Notes under the pieces: model-generated
Seen by the model: the letters and a program-made list of their open reading frames with translations, nothing else
Database searches by the model: none
Told to the model about the DNA's origin: nothing
Program-made: the position numbers and the translations under genes
Assembly: GCA_036785705.1 (NCBI GenBank)
Contig: JAWUZG010000159.1
Location: 868,001-932,000, forward strand
DNA from: Acanthornis magna
Taxonomy: Eukaryota; Chordata; Aves; Passeriformes; Acanthizidae
DNA length: 64,000 nucleotides
Direction: 5' to 3'
In this document: positions 35,730 to 64,000 of the stretch, one piece after another
Layout of the letters: each line of letters opens with the position of its first letter
Position numbering within the stretch: position 1 is the stretch's first letter

Positions 35730-36725
35730 AAGGTTGATAAATACTTTATTGATTACAGAAAAAAGATTCCAAAGCAGAAGCGATGGCGTTTGCCTCTTGG
35801 TATCGAAAATATAATCACAGCCCCCACTCTCCCTGCTATAAAAGGTACTGGACTGTCTTAAAAAGATACTGTTTACTCCTTTTCCCCAAATAACCTGTCA
35901 TGAAATACTAAAAATAAACAACCACATAAAGTGTGCAGGGAGCACCTGGCCCTTGCTGACACTGCAAATGCCCCAGCAGACAAATCTTGCCTGTGAGCTT
36001 TGCCATGGGGGAGAGGGCTCCTCTTGCCCTGGCTTTTGGGCTCCAGGGGTTCCTCCCAAGGCAAGTGGAGGGGGATCCATGCAGGGATGGCCTGGAAAAG
36101 CGCTGTCTATGTCCGTCTGCCCCTGCGGCACAGCCTCATGAAACCTATGCTCTGCGCACGGGGTGCTGTGAAAATACTGAGGAAGGAAACCCAGGAGGCA
36201 GAGAGGAGGACACGTGTCTGTGACACTCGACATCCAAACCCCAGGATCCTGTGCTGATGGTGAGCCAATGGGCTGCATTGCAGCGTGCCCTGTGGGAATC
36301 TTCTGGGATCAAATCACGCAAGGAGCACAGGCACTGCACGGCATTTCGCCAAGGCCAGCATGCTAAAGCTCCTACTTCTGCAGAACGACGTGATAAGATC
36401 TCAGAAGGATTAAAAATATACTAATCTGGGTTTTTCCTTTGCAGCAAAAGCAGGCCCAGCCCCATCCCTGTCCCTGCTCTTTGGGCTTGGGCATCCACTG
36501 TCCAGCCAGCACTTCCTGGAGCAGCCGCCCCGCGGGCACTCTGGCTCCTGGAAAGGCAGAAGGTCTGGTCACATGTCTCTTCTCCCTCCATCCTGTGCTT
36601 CCTCCTGCTCTTCCTCCAGCTCAGCCACACTGGGAAGGCTGTAGTTCCTGAGCCACGCTGGCAGGGGAAGCAGGGTACAGGTGGGACAGGGAAGAGCTGG
36701 CAGTGTCTGCCCTGAGTGTCCCACG
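35730..36725 (-). other. HCK: HCK 3' UTR, inferred extent
   Basis: This runs from the HCK stop codon to a canonical AATAAA on the minus strand at 35750-35745, about 980 bases. No coding sequence is recognised here. It ends only about 70 bases from the edge of the TM9SF4 CpG island. Confidence 0.65.
35745..35750 (-). terminator. Candidate HCK poly(A) signal
   Basis: The plus strand reads TTTATT, AATAAA on the minus strand. It lies at the boundary between AT-richer 3' UTR sequence and the GC-rich TM9SF4 promoter island. Confidence 0.6.
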
Positions 36726-43794
<7,069 letters not shown>

Positions 43795-44999
43795 GCTGCA
43801 GCCAAGGAAGGGGAAGTGAGGCAATTGCGACAGAGGTGCAAGCCCCGCTCCACCCCCACTCGGCCCATTCCCAGCAGTTCCCACCCAGCACAGGGCCCCA
43901 GTGCCCACCTGGCAGAGAAAGCTTTGCTCTCCCCACAGCTTCAGGGTACTGGGGTGCCCAGTGACATGCTAGAGAGGAAAAGAGATCTCCAGGAGATTCA
44001 ACTCCCAGGAGTTGAATTTTGGGCAGATGACAGCTGCTGCCATGGAGCAGCTTCCCAGCCCTTCCCCAATCCAGGACAGGGTGCAGGCACTGGGGACCAT
44101 GGCAGCAAAGAGCTGCACTTGGCATCTTCTGCAAAGAGGGACCCTCGTCATGGTGGGCTTCCCTGCAGCTCAGGGGTCCCCACACAGCACCCGTGGTGCC
44201 TGTGGTCCCTCTATCACCACAGGTCACCACTCCCCACTGTGCTACCCTGCTCTCTGCTGAGTGGGAGCTGCCCCAAACAGCCAGTCCAGGGCAAAGGCAA
44301 ATGCTCAAGTTTCTCCAGCTCCCCAAGAAACTCGGTGGGAAAAAAAGCTGCAGGAAGCAGCAAGAGTGGGAAACCCCCTGCAAATGTACTTCCCTTGGCC
44401 AGGGAGACCTGTGTGCACAGAAAGGAGAAGGTGCTTGTGGTGATAGTGAAGGCGGAAGCTCAGGGCTGAGCCCTCGATGTGCACAGCACAGCTCTCGAGG
44501 GACATCGCTGTCACCTCTGCAACACACCATGGTCACTCCTTGTCATTCCCCATGTGCCAAAGCCTGGGCTGGCCCTGCTCCCAAGGACAGAGCAGGAGCA
44601 GCGGTGGCAGCCACAACAGCTCATCCCCCTCACTGGGGACACCCTGGGCACAGACTCAGGACTGTGCTGGATCCATACTGGGAAACTCACATGGTTCCCA
44701 GCTTAAACTCGGACGTGGCCCACACCATCACCACTGCAGGTACTTGTTGTGCCTGTCCCACACCGGCTCAGGGCATCCAGCCCTATAAAGCACAAACATC
44801 CCAGGCGGTCCAAGGGTCATTCCCACTGACTCCTGTGGCATAGCTGGCACTCCTGATGTGTCCCACCCTGAAGAGCCATGTCCCAGGGCCCATTCGATGT
44901 CCCCAGTCATGAGGACAGGGTTGGATGGGGGTGCCCATTGCTCCCGGAGCACGGCTGTCCGCAGCCGCCTGCTCTTGCTGCCCCGTGCCCTCTGTCCCC

Positions 45000-45700
45000 T
45001 CAGCCCCTGCAAAGCCACCGGCAGGGACCCCCTCGTCGGGCTACACCGTGCCCAAGCGGGGCTGCACCGGCACCTGTGGGATTCCCGGCCATCGCCCCAT
45101 CCCGGCCATCCAGGGTCCGCCGCTCTGAGTGCGACCGGCCCGGCGCGGGGTCGGACCCACCGGGCTGCCCGGGACCGCCTGCGGGGCTCCCCCGCGCCCT
45201 CGGGGCTCCGCTCCCGGAGCTCTCACCTTCGCCGCCGTCCTGGGGCACGTCCCCGTCGCCAGTCCCGCTGCCAGTCCCCGTCCTAGAGCCCAGGCTGCCG
45301 CCGTCGCTCCCCTCTCTGCCCGGCTGCGCTCCCACCGCCTGCCCGGTACGGCCGCGCCCCTCCCGGTACGGCCGCGCCCCTCCCGGTACGGCCCCGCCCC
45401 CGAGTCCGACGGGGCGGGCGCGGCCGGTGCGTCCTGTGCCGGGCTGGGAGCGGAGACCACTACTCACACACTGCACGGGCACCCGCAAGGACATTCCAGA
45501 CCTGCGTGACCCCACTGCCCTTAGGGACACCCCGACGGGTGCCAGAGCCCTTCTGTCCACCCGCTGCCCCCGGGACACCGGGCGGGTTTGGGTCCCGCAC
45601 CCCAGCGCAGCCCCCGGGATGTTTCCTTGCCTGGTGCAGGGCCATGGAGGTCGGGGGGGACACGGGGGGAGCACAGGACACGGCGTCAGCCTGGGTCTGT
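45000..45700 (-). promoter_or_regulatory. HCK: HCK promoter CpG island with non-coding exon 1
   Basis: A minus-strand donor, GCGAAG|GTGAGA, lies at 45227/45226 and marks the end of a non-coding first exon. It would join to an acceptor that leaves one base before the ATG at 43794. Upstream on minus lie three tandem 20-base units at about 45341-45400 (CGGTACGGCCGCGCCCCTCC on the plus strand), each with a GC-box-like core, so they are candidate Sp/KLF sites. There is no TATA box. The transcription start cannot be fixed. Confidence 0.65.
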
Positions 45701-46164
45701 GTCCCTGAGCATCCCATAGTGGGGTGCAGGACATGAGGGGCTGCAGGACACAGTGGGGTCCATGGGGCTGGCTTTGTGAAGCCAACTCAGAGAGGTCTGG
45801 ATACCCCTAGGCTTTATGGTGTCCCTGCTGGCCCTGCTATTCCCATGCCGAAGATCCTCTTGACAGCCTACCCAGCCCCGCAGTGTTCCAGCCCTTCCTC
45901 CAGATTGCCCAGACAACCCCTGAACTGGGGACGGAGGCAGCATCAGCACGGGGACCCACGGTTCTCTGTGACCCTGACCATGGCGCTGCTTGGGCTCGGG
46001 TGTCGGAGGAAGCAGCCAAGGGGCAAGAGCGTCTCACCTCATGAGGGTTTGCATATGTAAATTTTTTAGGAGGAAAAAATACGTTGTTCTGGTAGCCACA
46101 GCATCTGCTGCCCACACACCACCCTGGGGCTGCAGCGCCGTCCCGTAGTCCCCACAGAAGGACA

Positions 46165-46290
46165 TTGGCCAGGGGATGTTGGCTCGGGGCCATCGGCCAA
46201 GGACCATCAATCGCGGGATATCTGCTGGGGTACAGTGGCCAGGGGGAGTCGGCTTGGGGACGCTGGCCAGGGGACATCAGCTGAGGTCCA
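46165..46290. repeat. Minisatellite of about 25-base units
   Basis: Degenerate tandem units of the type GGCCAGGGGA-TCGGCTTGGGGAC occur about five times between the HCK promoter and the CCM2L 3' end. Nothing else is recognised in this intergenic stretch (about 45700-46650) except ordinary GC-rich sequence. Confidence 0.75.
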
Positions 46291-46649
46291 TGGGGCGGTG
46301 GGGGGCACGGCCCTGCGCCTCGGCGGCGGAGGGGCTGCAGGGCGGGACTGCAGGAAGCCGGGTCCCGGGGCAGGAACTTCCTTTTGTGAAACACCCACAG
46401 CCCGCGGCCGGCCGAGTGTCGCACAGGCGTCTCAGGCAGCAGCGGGCCAGCTGCGGCCACCAGCCCTCTCCACTCCCAGCACACTCTTGCTGACCTCCCC
46501 CATTGCTCTGGGCATCTCCTGCAGCCAGCCAGGAACAGCCGGGAGCACCCTGACTCTGGTAGTGACTTCCATGTGACATTGGAGTGGGCCGGTGCCCAGC
46601 CCAGCAGCCCCTGGACCCTGACAGGGCCTTTCCCCAGGGAAAAACCTGC

Positions 46650-46904
46650 TCTGCTCCCAGCCCCAGCATTTAATTAAAATCTGAAGAAATTACAGCATAT
46701 GTCTCCCCCACAGCCACAGCTGCCATGTGATTCCAACAGCCTTGACAAGAGCTGACAGGGCAGTGTAGAGGCCTGTCCCCTCCCATGGTGACAAATGCAC
46801 CCTCCCTGGTGCTGGGGCAGAGCTGGGCACCTGCTGAGTCTGGTCCTGGAAGTGCAGCGCCACATCAGCGAGCAAGGAGTGGACAGTTGGCTTTTGGTAC
46901 TGGC
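46650..46904 (-). other. CCM2L: CCM2L 3' UTR, inferred extent
   Basis: A short 3' UTR of about 250 bases follows the CCM2L stop codon. The variant poly(A) signal ATTAAA is on the minus strand at 46674-46669. No canonical AATAAA is seen nearby, so the end is only probable. Confidence 0.55.
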
Positions 46905-50529
<3,625 letters not shown>

Positions 50530-51500
50530 GGCAGGACGCGGTGGTGTGGCCACCCCCACTGCCCCGCTCGGCGCCGCTGCACTTTCCTGTGTCGGAAACT
50601 CCACCAGGATAGCTGGGATGTGAGTTCCTGCCTCTCCTGGGGGGTGCTGGGACTGGGCTGGGCTGCGCTGGCCTGGGCTGGGCTGGCACTGGGACTGGGC
50701 TGGCACTGGGATGGGGACTGGGACTGGGATTGGGACTGGGACTGGGACTGGGACTGGGACTGGGATAGGGGCTGAGCTGTTGCTTGGGCAGAGGCAGGGG
50801 CTGAAGCTGGCTCGGATGGGACCGAAGCAGGGACTTGGACTGGTGCTGTGCTGGGACGGGGGCTGGGGTTGACACTTGGAGTGAGACTGGGGCTGGGATT
50901 TGGGCAGACTGGGCTTGAAGTGGGCTGAGATGGGACTGGAGCAGGTGCTGGGACCAGAGCAGATGCTAGTGGTTCCTGTGGGACTCTGCTATGGAGCAGC
51001 CCCTACCCCTTGCTGCAGGGCTCTTTCCTGGGGCTGGGACTGCTTCTGCTTCCCTATGACCCCTCATCAGCCCCGTCCTCATGGGGCAGCTCTGGGGGCT
51101 CCCAGCCCTTGCTGCCCCCATCCTGTCCTGCCCACACGGGGCCCTGGTACGGGGAACATCCCTGGCACTGGGAATAGCACTGGTAGGAGCCCAGGCAGCT
51201 GCACCCCACTGCTGCCCACCGTGGGTCTGGGGGTCGGCCAGGAATCGGGGCCTCCGGCACGGAGGAGGTTGGCCCGGCAGTGGCCATGTCCGGCAGCTTC
51301 CTCTCCGGGATGCTGCATCCTGCCTGTGCACCCCTTCCCTGCCGGCTGCCACACCAGGGCCACCGACACCAGGCAGGCAGAGCTGCTACAGCCATCCTGC
51401 TCTGCTAATGATGTCCCCAGGCACCCCCGGACAGAGAGGCATCATCCTGCCCTGCTTTGGGACCCCAGATGTGAGCTGGAGGTGCCGACAAGGACAGGAT
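50530..51500. other. CCM2L upstream region
   Basis: This is the DNA between the CCM2L start codon and the XKR7 3' end. It holds the CCM2L promoter and 5' UTR (start not locatable; GC-rich but less CpG-dense than the other promoters) and the G-rich tandem repeat at 50650-50772. No further coding exon is recognised. Confidence 0.6.
50650..50772. repeat. (GGGACT)n-type tandem repeat upstream of CCM2L
   Basis: The plus strand carries GGGCTG/GGGACT hexamers, most regular at 50714-50765. Similar but looser units continue to about 50930. The runs of three G's at six-base spacing fit the G-quadruplex pattern on the plus strand. The tract starts about 120 bases upstream of the CCM2L start codon. Confidence 0.9.
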
Positions 51501-51509
51501 CTCACAGGC

Positions 51510-54387
51510 AGAGCTTATTGAAATGAATTTAATATCTCATGTTGCAGCAAAATTAAAAATATACAAAAAGTTTGTGGTATACAAAAAAGTCTCGGGACGG
51601 ACCCCGGCCTCCCGCTCGCCCCCGCCCGTGCCGAGGGTCCCAGAGAAGAAGGTGGCACACAGAGTATTTACAGTACATGACAGCAGCCGCCGGGTCCCAG
51701 CGCTGGGGGGTTCAGGGATGTGGCTGAGACCCCGCAGCAGCCCCTGCCAGAACGAACTTCCTTCACTCCCTGAAGCTGGAGCAGCCCCGCTGCCACCTGT
51801 GGGTGACATCCCCAGGGACCAGGACCCCCTGTCCCCAGTGGGAGCTGGAGCGCTCCTGGAGCTGTGCCCGTCCTGGCTTGGCCCCCGGTCAGTCGTGCCC
51901 CCTTGTCACCCTGGAGGGCAGGGGCTGCCATCCCGGTGCTGCCGCTGGCAGCAGGGCACTGGGTTTGGCTGCCCCTGTGGCACAGGCTGGGTGAGGGCAG
52001 GGGGGGAGGCGTGGGGCAGGAGCGAGACTGAGGGCTCCCCCGGAACCCCACACGTGGCCAGACTCCTCCGCCCAGAGCAGCCCAGGGCTGCGGGTACCGT
52101 GGCTTGAGTGCATAGAAAAGTGTCCCTCTGACCCACCAGCGTGGCCCTGGGGTCCCCACACAACCCCTGGCATGAAGGGCGTGGGGGTGCAGATCACCCC
52201 AAATGGCATCTCTGCCCTGGGGTGGACAGGGAGAGGGGCTGGGGCAGGGGGGCCGCAGAGGAGCCACCCCGTGCTGGCACCCAGTCCCCATGTGGCCCAT
52301 CCCCAGGTCCTCTCTGAGCCGGACCCAGTGAGGAGCTGCCACCACCTGGGCACCGTACGGAGACTGCGGTGACACTGCTTGATGCCTGCAGCAGTGAGCC
52401 CCTGGACCAGCCTGGCACCCCTGGCTGCTGCCCCCCACCCTCCCTGAGGAAAAGAGACCCTGCCCCAGAGCTGCCCCACTCGTGGGGCTGCCCCAGCACG
52501 ACCAGCACACACCGCCGGGGGCTGCCCATGACGCAGTGAAGGAGGGGTGCAGGTGGAGGGGGCCCAGCCCTCTGCCCAGCCCCAGCCATGCTCTGCACCC
52601 TCCTCCTAAAGGGTTTCCAAAGCTTCCACTTAGCACCAGTTAGCACCAGCGACCCCAGCGATGGCCAGCCCAGCCTGCTGTCACCCCAGCTACCAAGAAA
52701 TGGGAAACAAAAGCAACATGATGCCACCACCACCGCACACCCACCTGCCCCGGCCGTGTCACAGGGCCGAGCACCCACACTGGCCCTCAGGGACCCCACA
52801 TCCCAACCATTCCCAGGTGCTGCTCTCCCATCCCAGCCCTCCCATCCTCTAGTGCCTCACATGGTGCCCCATGGCACAGAGGGGCTCTCAGGGCTGCCCA
52901 CGCTCCCCAGCCCGGGCAGGGCTTGGCACTGTGGCTTGGGGCAGCCAGAGGCCAGGACCCTGTGGAGCCATGGCAGGGGCACAGGGGATGCGGGGAAGGC
53001 ACAGGGGCCGTGGGTGCGAGGGGCAAGGGGCTGGGGCAACGCAAGGCTGGGGGTTCCAACAGCTCCCCTGCCCTGCAAACCCCTGCCAGCCCCTGCACAC
53101 TCACACACACACACACATGCACACAACCCCCCCGGGACAGTCCAGGCCTGGGGGGCACAGGGTACATTCAGCACAGCCCCTCGGTGGGGGCCGACGGATC
53201 CGGGCAGGACCAGGGACACATTCAAACCCGGAGCCCGGGGCAGCCCCACCCCTCTGGGGAGGCAGGAGCAGGCAGGGGCAGGCGGGGCAGGGACAGGGAC
53301 AGGCAGGGGAGAGGCAGGGGGACACGAGGTGAGGTCAGAGGAGGCAGGGACCCAGCTCAGGTTTGTATTGGGGAGCTGGAGGGGGCTGATGTTGATGAGG
53401 GAGTGAATGGAAATGCTCCCAGGTGGGAAGTGATGCCAACCTAGGAAAGGAGAACGGCTGAGGGTGAGTCCCACTTTGGGGGATCCGGGGAACGCCGGCG
53501 GCCCCGCACACACCCCTCAGTGGTGCCAGCCAGGTCCTGCCACCCCCGGCCCCAGCGGAGGTAGAAAATGTCACACAAAATGTCATCATTCAGGTGAAAA
53601 CAAACCCGATGAGATGAAGCAGTTCCTGTGGGGATGGGGAGGAGGAAGGGGTGCAGCCATCCTGGCCACAGCTGGGGACCCAGCTCAGAACCAGGGGTGC
53701 AGGGTTCGTGCCCACCCATGAGAGGCCCCCCAGGGCAGGGTCCACGACCCACAGGATAGTGGAGACCGCATGGAGTGGGAGACATGGCTCAACCCTGAAC
53801 CGAGGGGACTGAGGATGGATATGAAGGGGCTCACTCAGGGTTGATGCAACAGGGTGTGGGGGAAGTGGACACATGGGGGGGACTGGACGGACCCCGGCTG
53901 TCCCTGCCCCAGCTCCCTTGGGGTGACAAGCCCCATGCACACCCCAGAGCAGCCATGTTCCATCCCCACGGCTCTGCCGTGGCACAGGCACCTGTGTTCC
54001 CATGTGCTACCCACTGTGCCCCACCATGCCCCACCGTGCCCCTGGCAGCTGCCAGCCCCCATCCCAGGGTGCCCCCGGTCCCCATCCTGCACCACTGATA
54101 TGGGCCACAGCACCCACCACCTGGGCTCAGGCACCGGTGAGGTATTTTGGCAAGGACGAGCCCTGGAGGGCGTGGGGGCCGCCGCCGTCGGGTGGGACGG
54201 GTCTGGGCTGCGGGAGGGCAGTGCGGGGAGGGGATAGCACCAAGAGACCTCCCCGGCCACCGCCCGCGGGGCGCTCGGCATGGCGACACCATAGCGCCGG
54301 CAAACCCGACGGAAGGCAAACAGCTGCGGAGACGCAGGGTGGCCTGGGTGGCCCCGGGGCTCCCGCCGCAGCCTTGCGCCCCTCACC
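51510..54387 (-). other. XKR7: XKR7 3' UTR, inferred extent
   Basis: This long GC-rich stretch follows the XKR7 stop codon. It ends in a short AT-rich patch at 51507-51590 with ATTAAA on the minus strand (51533-51528), the most likely poly(A) region. It contains a (CA)n run at 53097-53126 and G/C-rich low-complexity DNA near 53260-53330. ORFs here are GC-driven and show no protein family. Length of 2.9 kb is plausible but unproven. Confidence 0.5.
53097..53126. repeat. (CA)n microsatellite
   Basis: Alternating CA of about 20 bases with one TG interruption, in the inferred XKR7 3' UTR (GU-rich in the transcript). Confidence 0.85.
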
Positions 54388-61368
<6,981 letters not shown>

Positions 61369-61830
61369 GTTGTCGGGGGAAAGGAGGAGAAAGGAGGGAG
61401 CGGGAGAGACTTCCGGAGGGATGGAGCCCGCCCCGGCAGCGCCCGCCCCCGCCGGCCTCGCCCCGCGCCCGCCGACACCGGCTCCCACCCGGCCGGCGCC
61501 GGGAGCCCCCGGCGGGTCCCGCCGCTCCCCCGCCGGAAGGGGCAGCCGCCCCCCCCGCCGGCGCCGCGGGGTCCCGGAGGAGCGCTCGGTGCCGCTGGGC
61601 ACCGCCCCGCGCTGGGAAGGGCAACCGGCCCCTCCCCCGACCGGCCCCCGCCCCCCGGGTCCCCGCCGGCGAGGACCGCCCGGACCAGCCGAACACCGCA
61701 CAGTGCCAGTGGGGACCACCCTGCACCCCAGCCCGGTCCCGGCGGAACCACGTTGTCCACGCTGTCCGACCACCGCTCCCCAGCCCACCGAGAACCGGAG
61801 CTTCCCGGGAAGCTCCTGGGCGGCACCGAG
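61369..61830 (-). promoter_or_regulatory. XKR7 CpG-island promoter and 5' UTR
   Basis: This CpG-dense DNA lies upstream of the XKR7 start codon and continues into coding exon 1. It has GC boxes and no TATA box. The transcription start cannot be placed. ORFs on both strands here reflect composition, not genes. Confidence 0.65.
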
Positions 61831-62065
61831 TCCCCCAGTACCGAGGCTCAGCTCAGGCAAGACCCTGCCTGTAGGTCCAGCCTTGGGCTGGGTCAGGGCA
61901 GTGTGAGCCCCCCGAGGTCCGTGTGGGTGGAGGTGTGGGTGCCTCTTCTCCCTCAGGGCTGAGACAGGACCACAGACCACTAGAATCCTGCCCAACGCAG
62001 CCAGAGAGGGTCCTAGCAGGGACCAGCTGGGCTGGACCTGAGCCCTGCTTTGGAGGGAAAGTCAT

Positions 62066-62168
62066 AGAATCATCATAGAATGGCTTGGGTTAGAAAGAAC
62101 CTCAAAGATCAGTTTGTACCAACCCCTTGCCATGGGCAGGGACATCTTCGACTAGACCAGGTTGCTCA
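62066..62168 (-). mobile_element. CR1 LINE 3'-end fragment
   Basis: This is an antisense CR1 terminus: ATAGAATCATCATAGAATGG (the duplicated terminal octamer), TTGGGTTAGAAAGAACCTCAAAGATCA-like sequence in parts, CCTTGCCATGGGCAGGGACAT and ACTAGACCAGGTTGCTCAA. It is about 100 bases long and has no coding capacity. Confidence 0.93.
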
Positions 62169-63907
62169 AAGGAGGTGTATCCTCTTTAAAAAGACCAAAG
62201 ATAGGGTTTCGTGGCAAGCTTTTTTCCTGAAATGAAACTTGTGAAAGAGTTACACGTGTTATTCCCCAGCCTTTGGAACATCCCTGAGGGTGAAGTACCA
62301 AGGTCCAGGTGGACCCAGGCCACTGTGGTTTGGGCGCACAAGAGCCCTGACACCGCCCTGCTTGTGCTCACATGAGGAGCAGCACTGTGCCGGCATCCCT
62401 GGCACTGCTAGGAGGGAAAGGGCTGCAAGGGAAAGGGCTTTCTCTCCTTTGTGGTGGGTCTCCAGGGAGGGTGAGTGCATGCAGGCAGCTGCCTCCTGAA
62501 GGCAGCTCCAGCCCCCAGCCCATGGGGCCGGGCTCTGGCTCTGCGGCTCAGCCCCCAAGGCTCAGCCCAGTGCATCTGCCTGCAGGGGATCCTGGCTGGA
62601 GCCTGGCCTGCGGTCAGCACACCGTGGCACACAGAGAGGGGGAGTGTGTTTGATCCCAGGAAACACGGCCAGCTTCCGAATTATGCCTTGCAGGGCAAGA
62701 GGGATCAGCACAAACCCGGAGTGGGATGAGCCTGGATTCCTGGGACACAGTTTAGAGGGTGAAAATGTTACTCAGCACAAGGGAGCAGCCGGGCCCTCTG
62801 CGAGGCTCTCCCCGTGCTGCATGCATTAACATTGATAATGAAACACCTCACCTTGAGATGCTCCTGACAGATCCCCTCCACAAATGCCTGCTTGGGGGAG
62901 GGGATGCTCCCAGCATCCCAAAGCCTGAAGAAAAGGCTTTCATCAACAACCAGGCAGGGCAGGGACCTTTCCAAGGATGGGATCCCATGTCCAGAGCCCC
63001 TATCAACACCTGGCCATTCCAGACCTCTTTGGGCTTGGTCCCTGGGGACTCTCTGTCTTGGCTGGGTGATGGAGCAAAGACTACATTGTCATGATGGTGG
63101 GCACACTGCCAGGGAGAGGGGACTTGGAAATCAAGGAGAGACAGACCCATGTTTCTCCCTTGACCCTGAAACACCCCCTCTGAAGCAGCAGTTAAAGATC
63201 CACAGCCTGAGAACATGGAGACTGTGGTTTGAAGTCTGATTTATCTTAACAACAGGCCCCAGCAGCCACATGAAAGGAGAAGAGAGAAAAAAACCTTATA
63301 AACATCCCTGAAGCTTCCTGTGCAGCTGCCAGAAGGCAGGGAGGGTTTCTGGCTGCATACAGAAAAGGGCTGCAAGGAAGAAAAAGGAACATGATGAAAC
63401 CAAACCTGCTCTTTCCAAAACACCCAGCAAAGCAAAGCATCTCCCAGCAGTGGGCAGGTGGCCGCTCCCTCTGACTGCCCCATTCCCAGGAGAACTGGTC
63501 CAAATGGATCTCTGGTTCCAGTCTGAGTCCAGATTCCAAGCAGAATGTCTGCTTGTGGTGCTGGCTCCAGGAGGAGAAATCCATGATGATTTGTAACTGG
63601 CTCAGAGCTCGGCTGGGGAGAGGCCGCAGAGTGCAGCACCAGCCACTTCTCACTGCCCTGAGAATGTTTTCCAGATGCCCATGGCTTTGCGATCCCTCAG
63701 CTGCGGCTTCTCCCATGCATGTGCTGAGCGGGCCCCCACCTTCCCAGGGAGAGCAGCCCCCACCCTTCCATACAGTCCAACATTCCTGGCAAAAATCTGC
63801 CTTCATTGCACAGTCATTGGCAACCTCAGAGTCACTGCTTCATTCCACGGCTGCTACGACACAGTCAGACTGCTCCCATCGCTGTTCTCATCCCACCCTC
63901 ATCCCTG
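62169..63907. other. Intergenic flank upstream of XKR7
   Basis: Nothing recognisable as a gene, RNA or mobile element was found. ORFs are short and unlike known families. The expected next gene in the conserved order (PDRG1 in human) is not visible within the window. Confidence 0.6.
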
Positions 63908-63976
63908 TTCCCATTCCCATTCCCATCCCCATCCCCATCCCATCCCATCCCATCCCATCCCATCCCATCCCATCCC
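63908..63976. repeat. (CCCAT)n microsatellite
   Basis: The tract starts as CCCATT hexamers and becomes perfect CCCAT pentamers, about 12 units in all, near the right edge of the window. Confidence 0.95.
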
Positions 63977-64000
63977 CCCTGCCCAGACTCTGAAAGTCCT

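Noticed and set aside
44193..44843. 216-codon plus-strand frame over HCK intron 1
   Set aside because: Antisense, featureless, in GC-rich DNA, and unsupported by any domain or splice pattern.
51523..53406. Multiple frames of 190-320 codons over the XKR7 3' UTR
   Set aside because: All are low-complexity with no initiator or exon context, and both strands are equally open, which is expected at this GC content.
62169..63907. A possible PDRG1 or other gene at the right edge
   Set aside because: No exon with recognisable protein sequence was found. The frames present are short and overlap on both strands.

Overview
This is vertebrate nuclear DNA, almost certainly from a bird. The protein-coding exons are split by short introns with GT/AG borders. 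The recognisable interspersed repeats are CR1-type LINE tails, the dominant avian family. Promoters lie in CpG-rich islands. The gene order and relative orientations match human chromosome 20q11.21, the region that corresponds to a small avian chromosome. Six complete protein-coding genes can be reconstructed exon by exon, and the first exon and promoter of a seventh is inferred from synteny.

Layout, left to right. 1-1640: promoter, probable non-coding exon 1 and part of intron 1 of a minus-strand gene, most likely KIF3B. 1.8-7.1 kb: POFUT1 (minus; 7 coding exons, 388 aa). 7.1-7.3 kb: CpG-island promoter shared head to head with PLAGL2. 7.2-14.2 kb: PLAGL2 (plus; 2 coding exons, 494 aa, long 3' UTR). 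14.2-19.4 kb: gene-free space between two convergent genes. 19.4-35.2 kb: TM9SF4 (minus; 18 coding exons, 644 aa). 35.7-45.3 kb: HCK (minus; 12 coding exons, 509 aa). 46.6-50.5 kb: CCM2L (minus; 10 coding exons, 561 aa). 51.5-61.4 kb: XKR7 (minus; 3 coding exons, 525 aa, with a 5.3-kb first intron that holds candidate regulatory islands). 61.4-64 kb: flank with a CR1 fragment and a pentanucleotide microsatellite, and no recognisable gene.

The genes are unrelated in function: Notch O-fucosylation (POFUT1), a zinc-finger transcription factor (PLAGL2), a Golgi/endosome nonaspanin (TM9SF4), a myeloid Src-family kinase (HCK), an endothelial CCM2-like adaptor (CCM2L) and an XK-family membrane protein (XKR7). 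They are a conserved syntenic block, not an operon. In every reconstructed gene the exon lengths sum to a multiple of three, and the exon phases agree at every junction.

No new genetic system stands out. The items most worth a second look are: a perfect 15-bp hairpin in the TM9SF4 3' UTR; a perfect 18-bp inverted repeat in the PLAGL2 5' region; tandem copies of the XKR7 exon-1 splice-donor edge inside its own intron; a 135-140 bp local duplication at the POFUT1 3' end; a stop-free minisatellite in POFUT1 intron 1; a GSWERR peptide repeat in CCM2L; and AT-rich, homeodomain-like islands in XKR7 intron 1. All coordinates were derived by eye, so a UTR end or transcription start may be off by tens of bases or more.
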